DNA of 64,000 nucleotides from Schaalia dentiphila ATCC 17982 (GCF_000154225.1 NZ_DS264586.1:1084527-1148526), one strand, 5' to 3'. Shown: positions 10,554-21,827, counted from the first letter of the stretch. The notes: generated by a model from the letters alone, not told the origin. Numbers and translations: made by a program.

Positions 10554-12082
10554 GTCCAGCTGTCGCAGGCATGAGGGGGCCGGATATTCCCGGATTCCGG
10601 TGGGTCCGTCCTCTGGGGCAAGGTGGTTTCGCCGACGTGTTCCTGTACCGTCAGGAGCTACCGAGTCGCGATGTGGCTATCAAGGTCGTGCGTGCTCAGG
10701 GTGATGCGCGGGGCACGAAGGAACTGCATCGTGAAGCCGATGCGATGACTCTCCTGTCGGGGCACCCCTCCGTCGTGGAGCTACACGGGGTGGGAACGAC
10801 CGCAGACGGGCGGGCGTATCTCGTCATGGAGTACTGCCCGGTTGCCGACCTCCTCACCCAGGTTCGCGCGCGACCGATGTCGCTTGAGGACGCCCTGGAT
10901 ACGATGATCAAGATTTGCGGCGTCGTCGAGACTTTCCACTGGCAGGGCTACGTGCACCGCGACATCAAGCCCTCGAACATCATGATGGATGCCTACGGCA
11001 AGCCGGTCCTGGCCGACTTTGGAGTCGCGTCGAAGGTCGGAGCGTTGGAGGTTGGTGCCTTTGATGGTTTCTCGGTGCTGTGGGCACCCCCGGAGCAGCA
11101 GGACGTGACCGCACCCGCCTCGCCGCTGCAGGACGTGTGGGCTCTGGCGTCAACGACGTGGACTTTTGTGACGGGGCGTAGCCCCTTCGAGGACCCAATC
11201 GGTGACAATTCGGCGGCGTCGATCGCCAACCGCGTGCAGCGCGGACGCATGCGTGGCCTGGGGCGAGCGGATGCTCCCTGTGAGTTGGAGCGTGTGTTGC
11301 GTGCGGCGATGGCGGTGGACCCGGCGGAGCGCACGCCTTCGGCCAAGGAGTTTGGCGAGGGTCTTCAACGGGTTCAGGAAGAGATTGGCTACCCGCGCAC
11401 GGAGATGGAGATCAAGGAGAAGCGCTCTAAAGCCTCCGTCACCGTCACTGGTGATCAGAAGACGCGCCTGCGTGGCGCGCCGGTCATCGACCCGGATGCG
11501 ACGCGGCTGCGCTCTGCCACCTACTCATTCGAGGGAGGGGCTGGTTCCGGCGGCGTCGAGGCAGTGGCGGACTCGTGGAAGAGCGATCGCTCTGGGGATG
11601 TGGACGAGGTCTCGGCTCGTCGTGTCGTCGAGGGATCCTCGGAGGCTAAGAAGACTATCTCGCCGCTGGCGGGCATGCTGCTGGCGCTGCTGGCCGCGCT
11701 GATCGCGGCCGGGCTGGTGGCGGGGATACTCCGTGGACAGGGGTCGTTTACGCGGATCGCTCCCGATCCGGAGAAGACGAGTACCTCGGCGGCCCCGGGT
11801 GACGCGTTGGGCGTGGCACCCCCGAAGGTGTCGAATCTGGCCGGCGAGTACTCCGACGGTATGGTGGCCTGGACGTGGACCGCTCCCGAGGGTCCCGCTC
11901 CCTCGGACATCGTGTACGCTTACGAGGGCTCGGGGGCGGCCGGTAAATCGCGTGGTCGCGTGGAATCGACGAGTGTGACGATCGATGGGGCCAGTGGCGA
12001 GAACTGCATCGAGATCACGACGGTGTCGCGTTCTTCCGGGCGCATGTCAGACCCGGTCCGTGTCTGCGTGGAGGTTCCATGA
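10550..12082 (+). CDS. Eukaryotic-like Ser/Thr protein kinase with FN3-like ectodomain
   Basis: I place the start at GTG 10550, which overlaps the upstream stop (GTGA) and follows GAGGAG by about 8 bases; an upstream extension of the frame has no such support. The 510-residue protein has the kinase motifs GQGGFADV, VAIK (Lys45), HRDIKPSN (Asp138), DFG (Asp156) and an APPE loop end. A single membrane segment lies near 370-393, followed by about 90 outside residues. These read like one fibronectin type III module (YSDGMVAWTWTAPEG) with two cysteines. The kinase resembles Pkb2 of the bifidobacterial PFNA cluster. PASTA repeats are absent, so this is not a PknB orthologue. Likely substrates are the FHA protein and other cluster products (inference). 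Confidence 0.93.
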   Translation: MSPAVAGMRGPDIPGFRWVRPLGQGGFADVFLYRQELPSRDVAIKVVRAQGDARGTKELHREADAMTLLSGHPSVVELHGVGTTADGRAYLVMEYCPVADLLTQVRARPMSLEDALDTMIKICGVVETFHWQGYVHRDIKPSNIMMDAYGKPVLADFGVASKVGALEVGAFDGFSVLWAPPEQQDVTAPASPLQDVWALASTTWTFVTGRSPFEDPIGDNSAASIANRVQRGRMRGLGRADAPCELERVLRAAMAVDPAERTPSAKEFGEGLQRVQEEIGYPRTEMEIKEKRSKASVTVTGDQKTRLRGAPVIDPDATRLRSATYSFEGGAGSGGVEAVADSWKSDRSGDVDEVSARRVVEGSSEAKKTISPLAGMLLALLAALIAAGLVAGILRGQGSFTRIAPDPEKTSTSAAPGDALGVAPPKVSNLAGEYSDGMVAWTWTAPEGPAPSDIVYAYEGSGAAGKSRGRVESTSVTIDGASGENCIEITTVSRSSGRMSDPVRVCVEVP

Positions 12083-12134
12083 CGCAGATCATTTCGTCGG
12101 TTCGTTATTCTTACTTGCGTTCCAGTTTCGTCGA

Positions 12135-12164
12135 TCGAGACGCTGGTCACGCCGGGTGTAAAAT
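12135..12164 (+). promoter_or_regulatory. Possible sigma70-type promoter before the PP2C gene
   Basis: A -10-like TAAAAT (12159-12164), preceded by TG, sits 18 bases after TCGAGA, a 4/6 match to -35. It lies in the only sizeable gap inside the cluster (136 bases) and could drive the phosphatase and FHA genes separately from the kinase. The -35 match is weak. Confidence 0.3.
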
Positions 12165-12218
12165 AGTCAGTATCGCGCGTAGTCTCTCGCGCTCAACGCA
12201 GCTAAAGGATGAAGGCAC

Positions 12219-13091
12219 ATGTCTCTAGAAGAACATGCGGAATGGCCCGCAGTTCGATGGGGCGCGTCGACCGACATCGGTCCGGTCCGCTCTGAGAACG
12301 AGGATTCCTGGCTGGCGGTTCCCCCCGTCTTCGCTGTCGCAGATGGGATGGGTGGGCACCTGGGTGGTGCCCAGGCCTCGTCGAAGGCTGTCATTACGCT
12401 GCGGGAGTTCCTGAGTCCTCAGCGCCTTGGGAATCGTTCCGTTGACCTGGTGGATCTGTCCGTTGCGATCGACGCAGCGGCCACGGCGGTCGCCTCGTTG
12501 GCGTCGGTCGATAATCCGATGAGTGCGCCCGGCACGACGCTGTCGGGCCTCATGGTGCTGCGTACCGCCGAAGGGTCGTACTGGCTGTCATTTAACGTGG
12601 GTGACTCCCGTGCCTATGTTGTGGGTGGTGGGGGCATTCGGCAGCTCACCCACGACCACTCGGCGCTGCAGGAGGCGCGTGATCTTGCGGCTACCTCTGG
12701 GGCTCCTCGTGTGATCCCTCCCGCAAATGTCGTGACAAAGGCACTCGGTGCAGGCCAGGTCGGAAGTGTGAAAGCGGACTATACAATCATGCCGTTGGAA
12801 GATGGAGATCGGGCCGTGATTTGCACGGATGGCGTGCACGGTGTCCTGAGTGATTCGCGGATTCATGAGGTTGTTGCGGACGGCGATGGTCCGCAGGGTG
12901 CGGCCGACAGACTTGTTCGAGCGTCGCTGGAGGCGGGGACTCGGGACAATGCGACCGCGGTTGTAGTTTACGCAGGAACCAAATCGCGAGTAACATTGAC
13001 AATGAATGTCATGAATCGGATGATTCAACCAGTACGTCCGGCGTCGATTGAGACCGCTCGCCGGGTTCCTCGTAGAGAAGGCGGTAACTGA
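12219..13091 (+). CDS. PP2C-family Ser/Thr protein phosphatase
   Basis: This 290-residue protein carries the PP2C metal-binding and catalytic motifs in order: TDIGPVRSENEDS, VADGMGGH, GTTLSGLMV, FNVGDSRAYV, ICTDGVHGVLSD and GTRDNATAVVV. It has no membrane segment and should act in the cytoplasm to reverse the phosphorylation made by the kinase upstream. The ATG follows AAAGGA by about 10 bases. The stop shares one base with the next start (TGATG at 13089). The family assignment is secure; the pairing with the adjacent kinase is inferred from position. Confidence 0.95.
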   Translation: MSLEEHAEWPAVRWGASTDIGPVRSENEDSWLAVPPVFAVADGMGGHLGGAQASSKAVITLREFLSPQRLGNRSVDLVDLSVAIDAAATAVASLASVDNPMSAPGTTLSGLMVLRTAEGSYWLSFNVGDSRAYVVGGGGIRQLTHDHSALQEARDLAATSGAPRVIPPANVVTKALGAGQVGSVKADYTIMPLEDGDRAVICTDGVHGVLSDSRIHEVVADGDGPQGAADRLVRASLEAGTRDNATAVVVYAGTKSRVTLTMNVMNRMIQPVRPASIETARRVPRREGGN

Positions 13092-14416
13092 TGCTTCAGA
13101 TTGGACGCTTCCTGTGTCGCGGGCAGGGCGCGATGCTCGTCACGGGTCCCCTCGGTGCGGCGCTGGCTCCGCTCGACTTTGCGGATTCCGCCGCCGATGT
13201 GGTGTGGGGACGCGCCGACACCCAGGCGTGGCTGTCCCACGTCCAGGCTGAAAAGGGTGACGTCCTGCTGCTGGACTGCGCGGGCGAGCAGCCGTACCTG
13301 ACTGTGCTGGGCAATATTCAGCTGCGCATGCGTGCCGCCGGCCAGATCACCGAGCAGGTGTGGACCGACCCGATCTGGGCGTGGCCATTTAACCCCGGTG
13401 AGTGGCAGACCTTTGAGGCCACCATCGTCGACGGCGACGAGGTCACGTGGATGGTGCCCGCCGCCGATCGCGTCGAAGCTGGGGAGATCCGTATCGGACG
13501 CGCACTCGACGAGGTCGAGGCCCTTGCCTCGATGCCCGTCGACACGATGGGCTTCCTGATCAATCCCGATATTCCGGACCGCGAGCGCCGTGCCCGCCGC
13601 GAGGCTCGCGAGGAGCTGCCGGAGCCTTCCATACACTCGGCTTCCGTCGATCTGGCCGCTGTTGAGGCCCAGTTCCTCGCCGCGACCAGCAATAGCCCGG
13701 TGTCGCTGTGCCCCTCTTCGCGCAACCCTGACGACGAGGAAGCTCCCGAGGCTCCCGAGGTCTCGGATGAGCAGGTTGAGGAAGCTTCGCACGAGGAGGC
13801 ACCTGCGAAGGATACTGAGCAGCCCTCGGGCGAGCTCTACATCGTTGCTGATGCCGAGGAACCGCCGGTCGACACCGCTGAGTCCGCCGAACGTGCGGGC
13901 GGTTTCGGCGAGTCGGGTGTCCCGGCCTCGCCTGAGCCGGCCTCTGGGGAGGTCGTCGAGTCTCCCGCCGTCCCTGAGGCCATGAGCGCCGAGGGCCTGG
14001 CTGACCTGGGTGCTGAGACCGATACCGAGGCGACGATCCTGCGCCTGGCTCCCACGAACTCGGGCCCCGCCGCGCCCGTCGCGTTCCTGATTCACGGCGG
14101 TACCGTGCCCGTCGAGGTTTCCCGTGACGTCGTCATCGGCCGCGACCCCGACGCCCGTGCGCTGACCGGCCGCCCCGTCGCGACCGTCCTGCGCGTGCCC
14201 AGCCCGCAGACCGAGATCTCCCGCTCACACTGCGCCGTCATGATGACGACCCCCGGCTCCTGGGCCCTCATGGACCTGGGCAGCGCGAACGGCACCGTCC
14301 TGCGCCACGCCGACGGCTCGTTCCAGGACGTCACCCCCATGGTGACGATCGCCCTGAACGACGGCGACCTCATCGATGTGGGCGAGGGAACCACCATCGA
14401 GTTCCGCGTGCGCTGA
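13091..14416 (+). CDS. FHA-domain protein
   Basis: This 441-residue protein has a C-terminal forkhead-associated domain (about 345-441) with VVIGRDPDA, the phosphothreonine-contact region EISRSHCAV and DLGSANGT. The N-terminal 200 residues form an unrecognised globular region. A long Glu/Ala/Pro-rich linker (about 215-330) joins the two and has threonines that could be phosphorylated. It is the last gene of the kinase cluster and is followed by a strong hairpin at 14432. It is likely the phosphopeptide reader of the module. Function beyond FHA binding cannot be told from sequence. Confidence 0.9.
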   Translation: MLQIGRFLCRGQGAMLVTGPLGAALAPLDFADSAADVVWGRADTQAWLSHVQAEKGDVLLLDCAGEQPYLTVLGNIQLRMRAAGQITEQVWTDPIWAWPFNPGEWQTFEATIVDGDEVTWMVPAADRVEAGEIRIGRALDEVEALASMPVDTMGFLINPDIPDRERRARREAREELPEPSIHSASVDLAAVEAQFLAATSNSPVSLCPSSRNPDDEEAPEAPEVSDEQVEEASHEEAPAKDTEQPSGELYIVADAEEPPVDTAESAERAGGFGESGVPASPEPASGEVVESPAVPEAMSAEGLADLGAETDTEATILRLAPTNSGPAAPVAFLIHGGTVPVEVSRDVVIGRDPDARALTGRPVATVLRVPSPQTEISRSHCAVMMTTPGSWALMDLGSANGTVLRHADGSFQDVTPMVTIALNDGDLIDVGEGTTIEFRVR

Positions 14417-14431
14417 TTGACTCAAACGCTG

Positions 14432-14465
14432 CAGGTGGGGCGGGCCTTCGGGCTCGCCCCACCTG
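14432..14465 (+). terminator. Intrinsic-terminator-like hairpin after the kinase cluster
   Basis: A 15-bp stem (CAGGTGGGGCGGGCC against its complement, one G-U pair) closes a TTCG tetraloop, 15 bases after the FHA stop. A weak T-rich stretch (AGTTTGTCTGTG) follows. It closes the cluster and separates it from ppdK. Confidence 0.75.
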
Positions 14466-14648
14466 AGTTTGTCTGTGTTGTTCACGGGGGAGAGGGGAGC
14501 GGTCGACTGTCCCGGCCTCATCTATGTAAGGACAATCATACTCGCGCGCGCCTTAAGGTGACCTTGGTCCCTTGAAGCGTGTATCCTTACCCCTGGTAGC
14601 GACCCGCTGGTGGGTCGGTCATCGCAAACAAGGAAGTTGAGGACCACG

Positions 14649-17366
<2,718 letters not shown>

Positions 17367-17410
17367 TCGCTGGTGGTGCTTGGTTCGCTGAGCGCCGATG
17401 AGTGAGCGTG

Positions 17411-17446
17411 ACGAGGCCGCGGCCGGGAAACCGGTCGCGGCCTCGT
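17411..17446 (+). terminator. Terminator hairpin after ppdK
   Basis: A 16-bp stem starting ACGAGGCCGCGGCCGG, with one G-U pair, closes a GAAA tetraloop about 45 bases after the ppdK stop. The downstream sequence has only a short T run. It is the clear end of the ppdK transcript. Confidence 0.8.
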
Positions 17447-17525
17447 TCCGTTGTGGGCGGGGTGTTGTGGGCGGGGGAGCGTGTGGTAGATCGGCCCACC
17501 TATCGGCCCATCTACTGGTGGTGTT

Positions 17526-17619
17526 AACCCACTTGTGCGCAGCTACCCCCATTTACCGGAGGCTGGGCGGGTGTGCCGATGTTGCCACCAGGTGGGTTCA
17601 CATGCGCAGGGGTGGGCCC
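17526..17619 (+). repeat. 94-bp direct repeat, copy 1
   Basis: This segment starts AACCCACTTGTGCGC, contains GGAGGCTGGGCGGGTGTG and ends near GCGCAGGGGTGGGCCC. A diverged copy lies at 18116-18208 in the same orientation. The two copies bracket the 19-bp array. I recognise no coding sequence in it. Confidence 0.75.
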
Positions 17620-17770
17620 ACGTTGCCACCAGGTGGGTGAGTGTGCGGGCCTGTGTTCTGTTGTTGCGGGTGGTGCTTGGTGCGCCGGGGGTTGGCGGAC
17701 TTTTCTCGCCAGTTCTCCTGTGCCGTGTGTGGTGTGAGCTTTCAGATTCCGCGTTTGTTCTTGTTTGAGT

Positions 17771-17842
17771 GTGCAGTGCACCCGATCCGTAGGCATTACA
17801 CCCGTTCTGATCGGGTGCTGTGCCCCGTAACGGGTGTAGCGC
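17771..17842 (-). repeat. 72-bp dispersed element, copy A
   Basis: On the minus strand this segment aligns without gaps to 28722-28793 and 30075-30146. By hand count about 63 of 72 bases match the 30075 copy. The element begins GCGCTACACCCGTTACG, carries ATGCCTACGGATCGGGTG near its end, and has near-inverted ends (GCGCTRCACCCG and CGGGTG..GC). Copy A runs into the 19-bp tandem array. Confidence 0.85.
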
Positions 17843-17877
17843 CCGGTAAAGGGTGCAGTGCCTCGTAACGGGTGCAG
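17802..17877 (+). repeat. Four tandem 19-bp units
   Basis: Four consecutive 19-base units start at 17802, 17821, 17840 and 17859. The consensus is near TGCCCCGTAACGGGTGCAG, and each unit ends GGGTG(C/T)(A/T)G. The first two overlap copy A of the 72-bp element. Degenerate relatives (AACTGGTGCAG, AAGCGGTGCAT, AACTAGTGCA) continue to about 18072. Confidence 0.8.
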
Positions 17878-18080
17878 CATCCTCGCGGTGTTGCTGGTTG
17901 AACGGTCGACTGTGGTGTCGCATTGCCTCACGAACTGGTGCAGCATTGGCCCCTCGCGCGTCGTGTAAGCGGTGCATGTCCGCGCGAATGCTTGTTGATA
18001 ACTGGTGTTACACCACTTAGGTGGGTATTGCACCAGTTGGGAGGTGGTGTACTGCTCCCTAACTAGTGCAATTCTCGTGG
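17878..18080. repeat. Degenerate extension of the GGTGCA array
   Basis: Loosely spaced variants of the 19-bp unit occur here: AACTGGTGCAGC near 17933, AAGCGGTGCATG near 17968, and an inverted pair AACTGGTG (18000-18007) and CACCAGTT (18031-18038) around a GTTACACCAC core. Spacing is irregular, unlike CRISPR. I see no gene in it. Confidence 0.55.
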
Positions 18081-18115
18081 ACGCGTGTTGGTTGTGCGCA
18101 TCTGCTCGAGGTATG

Positions 18116-18208
18116 AACCCACTTGTGCGCTGCGAGAACCATCTACTGGAGGCTGGGCGGGTGTGACCATGTGTCACCGGGTGGGGTAACGTGCGCAGGC
18201 GTAGGGCC
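18116..18208 (+). repeat. 94-bp direct repeat, copy 2
   Basis: This is the second copy of the repeat at 17526, 590 bases downstream. It shares AACCCACTTGTGCGC and GGAGGCTGGGCGGGTGTG exactly; the rest is diverged. Together the copies flank the GGTGCA array. Confidence 0.75.
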
Positions 18209-18301
18209 GGAGCAGCGGTGCCACGGGTTGCGGCTTTCCGACGGTGGCTGCGCTCAGGGTGCGGCCGGTTGCGGGGCATCGGCGTGGTTCAAGCCGGGGT
18301 G

Positions 18302-19111
18302 TCAGGGAGTAATGCCGATGCTCTGCAGCAGGAAGATCAGGCCCACCATGATCGAGTTGTTCAGAGCGTGGAACGCCCACGAGTAAGCGATGTTCTTCCC
18401 TGATTTCACGTAGATGAGGGTCAGGGCGATGGAGATCGGCAGGTAGGCCAGCAGGTCCTGCCACTGGTAGCAATGCATGTAGGCGAAGAGAATGGCGGAG
18501 ATCGACGCGACGAGCCACGTGGGCACAAACGCGCTGAGCTTGCCGATGAGGATGTGCCGGTAGAAGATCTCCTCAATCATTGGGACGCCGATGGCCACAA
18601 AGAAGGAGAACACGATGCTGAGAGCGCCTTCGGACAGGGCGTTCATGACGGCCTGTTGGTTCTGGGCTATCGGCGGATTGGTTCCGTAGATGGAGATGCG
18701 CAGCGTGGCTTGCACAATCGTGAGGAGGAACCACATGCCGAATAGCAGTGCGATCTTGAGTGCCGGTCGTGTGCGGAAGTATGAGAAGGCGGGGAAGAAC
18801 TCGCGCCCGAAGAACGCCAGTACCATGACCAGGAAAATCGAGTCGAGCACGATGTTGACGGCAGTGATGTTCCATGACTCGGGGATGATCGATGTCGGCA
18901 CGATGCCGAGTAGGAAGAAGGTCGCGTAGGGGATGCCGAAGATCACGATCCGCACCCAGTCGGCGCGACTTGGGCGCGCGGGCCGCATGGGGAACGAGGC
19001 CTTGGCTGCGTTATCTGTCGCGGTGACAGTGGGCAGGGGGCTCGGTGCCGGGGTCGCCCCGGTCGATACGGGAGTCGAAGGTGCGCGGTGCGTGCTTGGG
19101 TCGGTAGGCAT
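18302..19111 (-). CDS. CPBP-family intramembrane metalloprotease
   Basis: This is a Type II CAAX-prenyl-endopeptidase-like (CPBP/Abi) membrane protein. All three family motifs are present: EEIFYRH, FAYMH and HALNNS, which hold the glutamates and histidines of the active site. There are about seven hydrophobic segments after a Pro/Thr/Ala-rich N-terminus. I choose ATG at 19111 (MPTDPSTH), giving 269 residues; a longer frame continues upstream without a better start. It is divergent from the iron operon and stands alone. In Gram-positive bacteria the family is often linked to peptide processing or bacteriocin self-immunity, but nothing nearby supports a specific substrate. Confidence 0.85.
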   Translation of the reverse strand: MPTDPSTHRAPSTPVSTGATPAPSPLPTVTATDNAAKASFPMRPARPSRADWVRIVIFGIPYATFFLLGIVPTSIIPESWNITAVNIVLDSIFLVMVLAFFGREFFPAFSYFRTRPALKIALLFGMWFLLTIVQATLRISIYGTNPPIAQNQQAVMNALSEGALSIVFSFFVAIGVPMIEEIFYRHILIGKLSAFVPTWLVASISAILFAYMHCYQWQDLLAYLPISIALTLIYVKSGKNIAYSWAFHALNNSIMVGLIFLLQSIGITP

Positions 19112-19346
19112 GGAGCTGAGGCCACTTCCTGTTGGGCTGTTGTGCTGCCCGTATATTCTGACAGATTTTGAAATAGAGTGGCGCGCGGATAGTTGAAACG
19201 ATGTGCCTGGCGCGCAAGCGACGTGGCTCGTTTTCCCTGACGGGGAAAGGTTTTCGTGGCAGCGTGTCAGCAAACGATCGCCCTGGGTCCTTAGTCCCTC
19301 AAGGGGGGTGTGTTACCGCGCTAGCACCGTCACAGCATGGTCACAA

Positions 19347-19362
19347 TTTAGGGCGACCTAAA
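19347..19362. promoter_or_regulatory. Possible DtxR-family (iron) operator upstream of the FTR1 operon
   Basis: A perfect 16-base palindrome, TTTAGG-GCGA-CCTAAA, lies 100 bases before the chosen FTR1 start. Its arms are the TTAGG/CCTAA half-sites of DtxR/IdeR boxes, but the spacer is 4 bases rather than the 9 of a standard IdeR box. Iron- or manganese-responsive repression is inferred from the operon content. Confidence 0.45.
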
Positions 19363-19461
19363 CGGACTACTTTCCGCCTGGGCGAGATGTGGCTACGCTC
19401 AATGCATAGAAAACGCATTATCCCTGCGTTATCTAATCGCCGGATCGTCAGGAGGCAAGCG

Positions 19462-21120
19462 GTGACAGTGCTTCGCGCTCACGCGCATAGTATTCGCGCT
19501 CACGTACGCAACATCGGTCAGCGACTCAGTCGCGTCCTCATCGTCGCAGTCATGGCAGCTCTGGCCGTGGCGATGTTCGCCTCGCCCTCGCGAGCCGCGG
19601 ATCAGACGTGGAGCGATGTTTCGACCACGATCAATGGCCTGATCGATCAAGGCGTGTCCACCTTTAAGGCGGGCGACGCCAAGGGCGGCAAGGACAAGGT
19701 CAACGACGCCTACTACAAGCACTACGAGATCACCGGCATGGAGAAGCAGGTCATGGCCCGCATCTCCGGCTCGCGCGTCTCCCAGGTGGAGATGGAGTTC
19801 TCCCTCCTGAAGAAGGCCATGAGTGACGCCGACAGTGCGGGCGTCGATAACCACGCTACGACCCTCAAGCAGTACATGGTCGAAGATGGCGCATCCCTGG
19901 ATGGCGTGGCCCCCGGGTCGGCAGCCCAGGCCTCGTCGGACGACTACAGCCCCGGCGCGTGGGGTGAGGTCGCCAAGACGATCAACGGCATCCTCGAAGA
20001 CGGCGCCAACGCCTACAAGGGCGGCGACGCCAAGGCCGGTAAGGACAAGGTCAACGAGGCCTACTACAAGCACTACGAGATCACCGGCATGGAGAAGCAG
20101 GTCATGAGCCGCATCTCCGGCTCGCGCGTCTCGCAGGTGGAGATGGAGTTCTCCCTCCTGAAGAAGGCCATGACCGACGACGACTCGGCGGCGGTCGACC
20201 AGCACCTCTCGACACTGACGAACTACATCCGCGAGGACGCCAATAGCCTCGACGGCTACACCGGCAAGGCTGCCGACAAGACCACTGACAGCTCGGGCAC
20301 CTCCCCGTGGATCGCCCAGTTCCTGCCCTCCCTCCTCGTGATTCTGCGCGAGGGCATGGAGGCGATCCTGGTCGTCGCCGCGGTCTTGGCCTACCTGGCT
20401 AAGGCCGGCCACAAGAAAAAGGCCCCCATCGTGTGGGGCGGCGTGGTGCTCGCCTTCGGCCTGTCCATCGGTCTGGCCTTCCTCTTCAGTTACGTCACCT
20501 CCCTGGCGGGCGCGAACCAGGAGCTCCTCGAGGGCTTCGCCGCGCTCTTCGCGGTTGTCATGCTGATCTGGGTCTCCAACTGGATGATCAACAAGTCCTC
20601 CAACAAGGCGTGGGACGAGTACATCAAGAAGCAGACCGACGCCTCGCTGAGCAGCGGCTCCCTGCTGGGCCTCGCCTTCATTTCCTTCCTCGCCGTCCTG
20701 CGCGAGGGTGCGGAGACGATCCTCTTCTACGTCCCGATCGTTGCCGCCGCGGGCGACAAGGTCCACTACGTGTGGATCGGCCTGGCGGTCGGCCTCGTGG
20801 CCCTGGTCATCATCTACCTGCTCATCCAGTTCGCGGCGGTCCGCATCCCGCTGCGCCCCTTCTTCACCATTACCTCGATGCTGATGGCCTTCATGGCCTT
20901 CACGTTCACGGGTTCTGGTATCGGGGAACTTCAGGAGGCGGACGTCGTGTCCCTGACGCCCATCTCCGGCTTCCCCACCATTGACCTCTTGGGGATCTAC
21001 CCCCGAGTGGAGAACCTGGCCGCGCAAGCCATCGTTCTCGCCATCATCGTCGGTCTCTATTTCTTCGGAAAAGCTCGCCTCGCCCGCGAGGCCGCCGCCC
21101 AGTCGCGGGCCGGGGAATGA
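19462..21120 (+). CDS. FTR1-type iron permease with duplicated extracytoplasmic domain
   Basis: GTG at 19462 lies 6 bases after a perfect AGGAGG, so I prefer it to the longer frame starting at 19201. The 552-residue protein has a signal sequence ending near SPSRAA, two copies of a roughly 102-residue extracytoplasmic domain with a period of 117 residues, and a seven-helix FTR1 permease. The permease holds both iron-transport motifs: REGME (296-300) and REGAE (414-418). Organisation and neighbours match the permease of the Campylobacter p19 locus (Cj1658). It imports iron, probably passing Fe from P19 through the membrane. The duplication is recent: a 114-base core differs at only about three sites. 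Confidence 0.92.
   Translation: MTVLRAHAHSIRAHVRNIGQRLSRVLIVAVMAALAVAMFASPSRAADQTWSDVSTTINGLIDQGVSTFKAGDAKGGKDKVNDAYYKHYEITGMEKQVMARISGSRVSQVEMEFSLLKKAMSDADSAGVDNHATTLKQYMVEDGASLDGVAPGSAAQASSDDYSPGAWGEVAKTINGILEDGANAYKGGDAKAGKDKVNEAYYKHYEITGMEKQVMSRISGSRVSQVEMEFSLLKKAMTDDDSAAVDQHLSTLTNYIREDANSLDGYTGKAADKTTDSSGTSPWIAQFLPSLLVILREGMEAILVVAAVLAYLAKAGHKKKAPIVWGGVVLAFGLSIGLAFLFSYVTSLAGANQELLEGFAALFAVVMLIWVSNWMINKSSNKAWDEYIKKQTDASLSSGSLLGLAFISFLAVLREGAETILFYVPIVAAAGDKVHYVWIGLAVGLVALVIIYLLIQFAAVRIPLRPFFTITSMLMAFMAFTFTGSGIGELQEADVVSLTPISGFPTIDLLGIYPRVENLAAQAIVLAIIVGLYFFGKARLAREAAAQSRAGE
19603..20259 (+). repeat. In-frame duplication inside the FTR1 gene (period 351 bp)
   Basis: Two copies of about 306 bases (19603-19908 and 19954-20259) encode the same domain, both with YYKHYEITGMEKQVM and SGSRVSQVEMEFSLLKKAM. 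The central 114 bases of each copy are nearly identical in DNA, which points to recent duplication or gene conversion. Confidence 0.85.
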
Positions 21121-21175
21121 CACCCTCGAGCGACACCGACGTTTCACCCAACCAACACGCACAGGAGATCATCAC

Positions 21176-21808
21176 ATGAAGCGCTCTCTGTTCCGCGTCG
21201 GCGCGGCCCTGGCCACGCTGGCCCTCGCAGGCACTCTGGCCGCCTGCTCCAACAACTCCTCCTCGTCCTCCAGCGAGAAGCCCTCGACCTCGTCCTCGGC
21301 CGCCGCTGACTCTGCCGCCCCCGCCCCCGGCGAGGACGCTGGCTTCGAAGAGCAGCCCCTCGGCGACGAGGTCCACGTCGGCCCCCTCGTCGTGGGTGGC
21401 GTCTACTTCCAGCCCGTCGAGATGGAGCCCCAGGTGGGCACCCCCGCCGCCGAGTCCTCGATGCACATTGAGGCCGACATCGCCGCTGCCGCCGACAACA
21501 AGCTCGGCTACGGTGCCGGCGACTTCGTCCCCGGCCTGACCGTGGACTACGCGATCAAGGACAAGTCCGGCAACGTCGTCCAGGAGGGCACGCTCATGCC
21601 GATGAACGCGTCCGACGGCCCGCACTACGGCCTGAACCTGCCCAAGCTGGACGCCGGCACCTACGACGTGTCCTTCATGATCAAGCCCCCCAGCGTGTGG
21701 CTGCTGCACACCGATAAGACCACGGGTGTTGAGGGTCGCTTCTGGACCGAGCCGCTCGTCGCCGAGTTCCCGGATTGGCAGTGGGATCCCACGGCCGTCT
21801 CCTGGTGA
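21176..21808 (+). CDS. P19-family iron-binding lipoprotein
   Basis: This 210-residue lipoprotein has a signal peptide with lipobox LAAC (Cys24) and a Ser-rich linker. The domain after it matches the periplasmic P19/Tpd family that binds copper and iron. Likely metal ligands are in MHIEADI, MPMNASDGPHYG and HTDKTTGVEGRFW. ATG 21176 follows AGGAG by about 8 bases. It lies 55 bases after the FTR1 gene and is the probable metal-donating partner. In Campylobacter the equivalent p19 gene sits beside the permease and is iron-repressed. Confidence 0.92.
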   Translation: MKRSLFRVGAALATLALAGTLAACSNNSSSSSSEKPSTSSSAAADSAAPAPGEDAGFEEQPLGDEVHVGPLVVGGVYFQPVEMEPQVGTPAAESSMHIEADIAAAADNKLGYGAGDFVPGLTVDYAIKDKSGNVVQEGTLMPMNASDGPHYGLNLPKLDAGTYDVSFMIKPPSVWLLHTDKTTGVEGRFWTEPLVAEFPDWQWDPTAVSW

Positions 21809-21827
21809 TCGACGATCGCTTGTAGAG

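Noticed and set aside
17771..18080. CRISPR array
   Set aside because: Units are 19 bp, directly tandem or irregular, with no unique spacers of constant length and no cas genes.
17524..18279. 251-residue minus-strand frame across the repeats
   Set aside because: It runs through both 94-bp repeats and the 19-bp array; its composition (Thr/His/Pro/Arg) is that of the repeats and no ribosome site is present.
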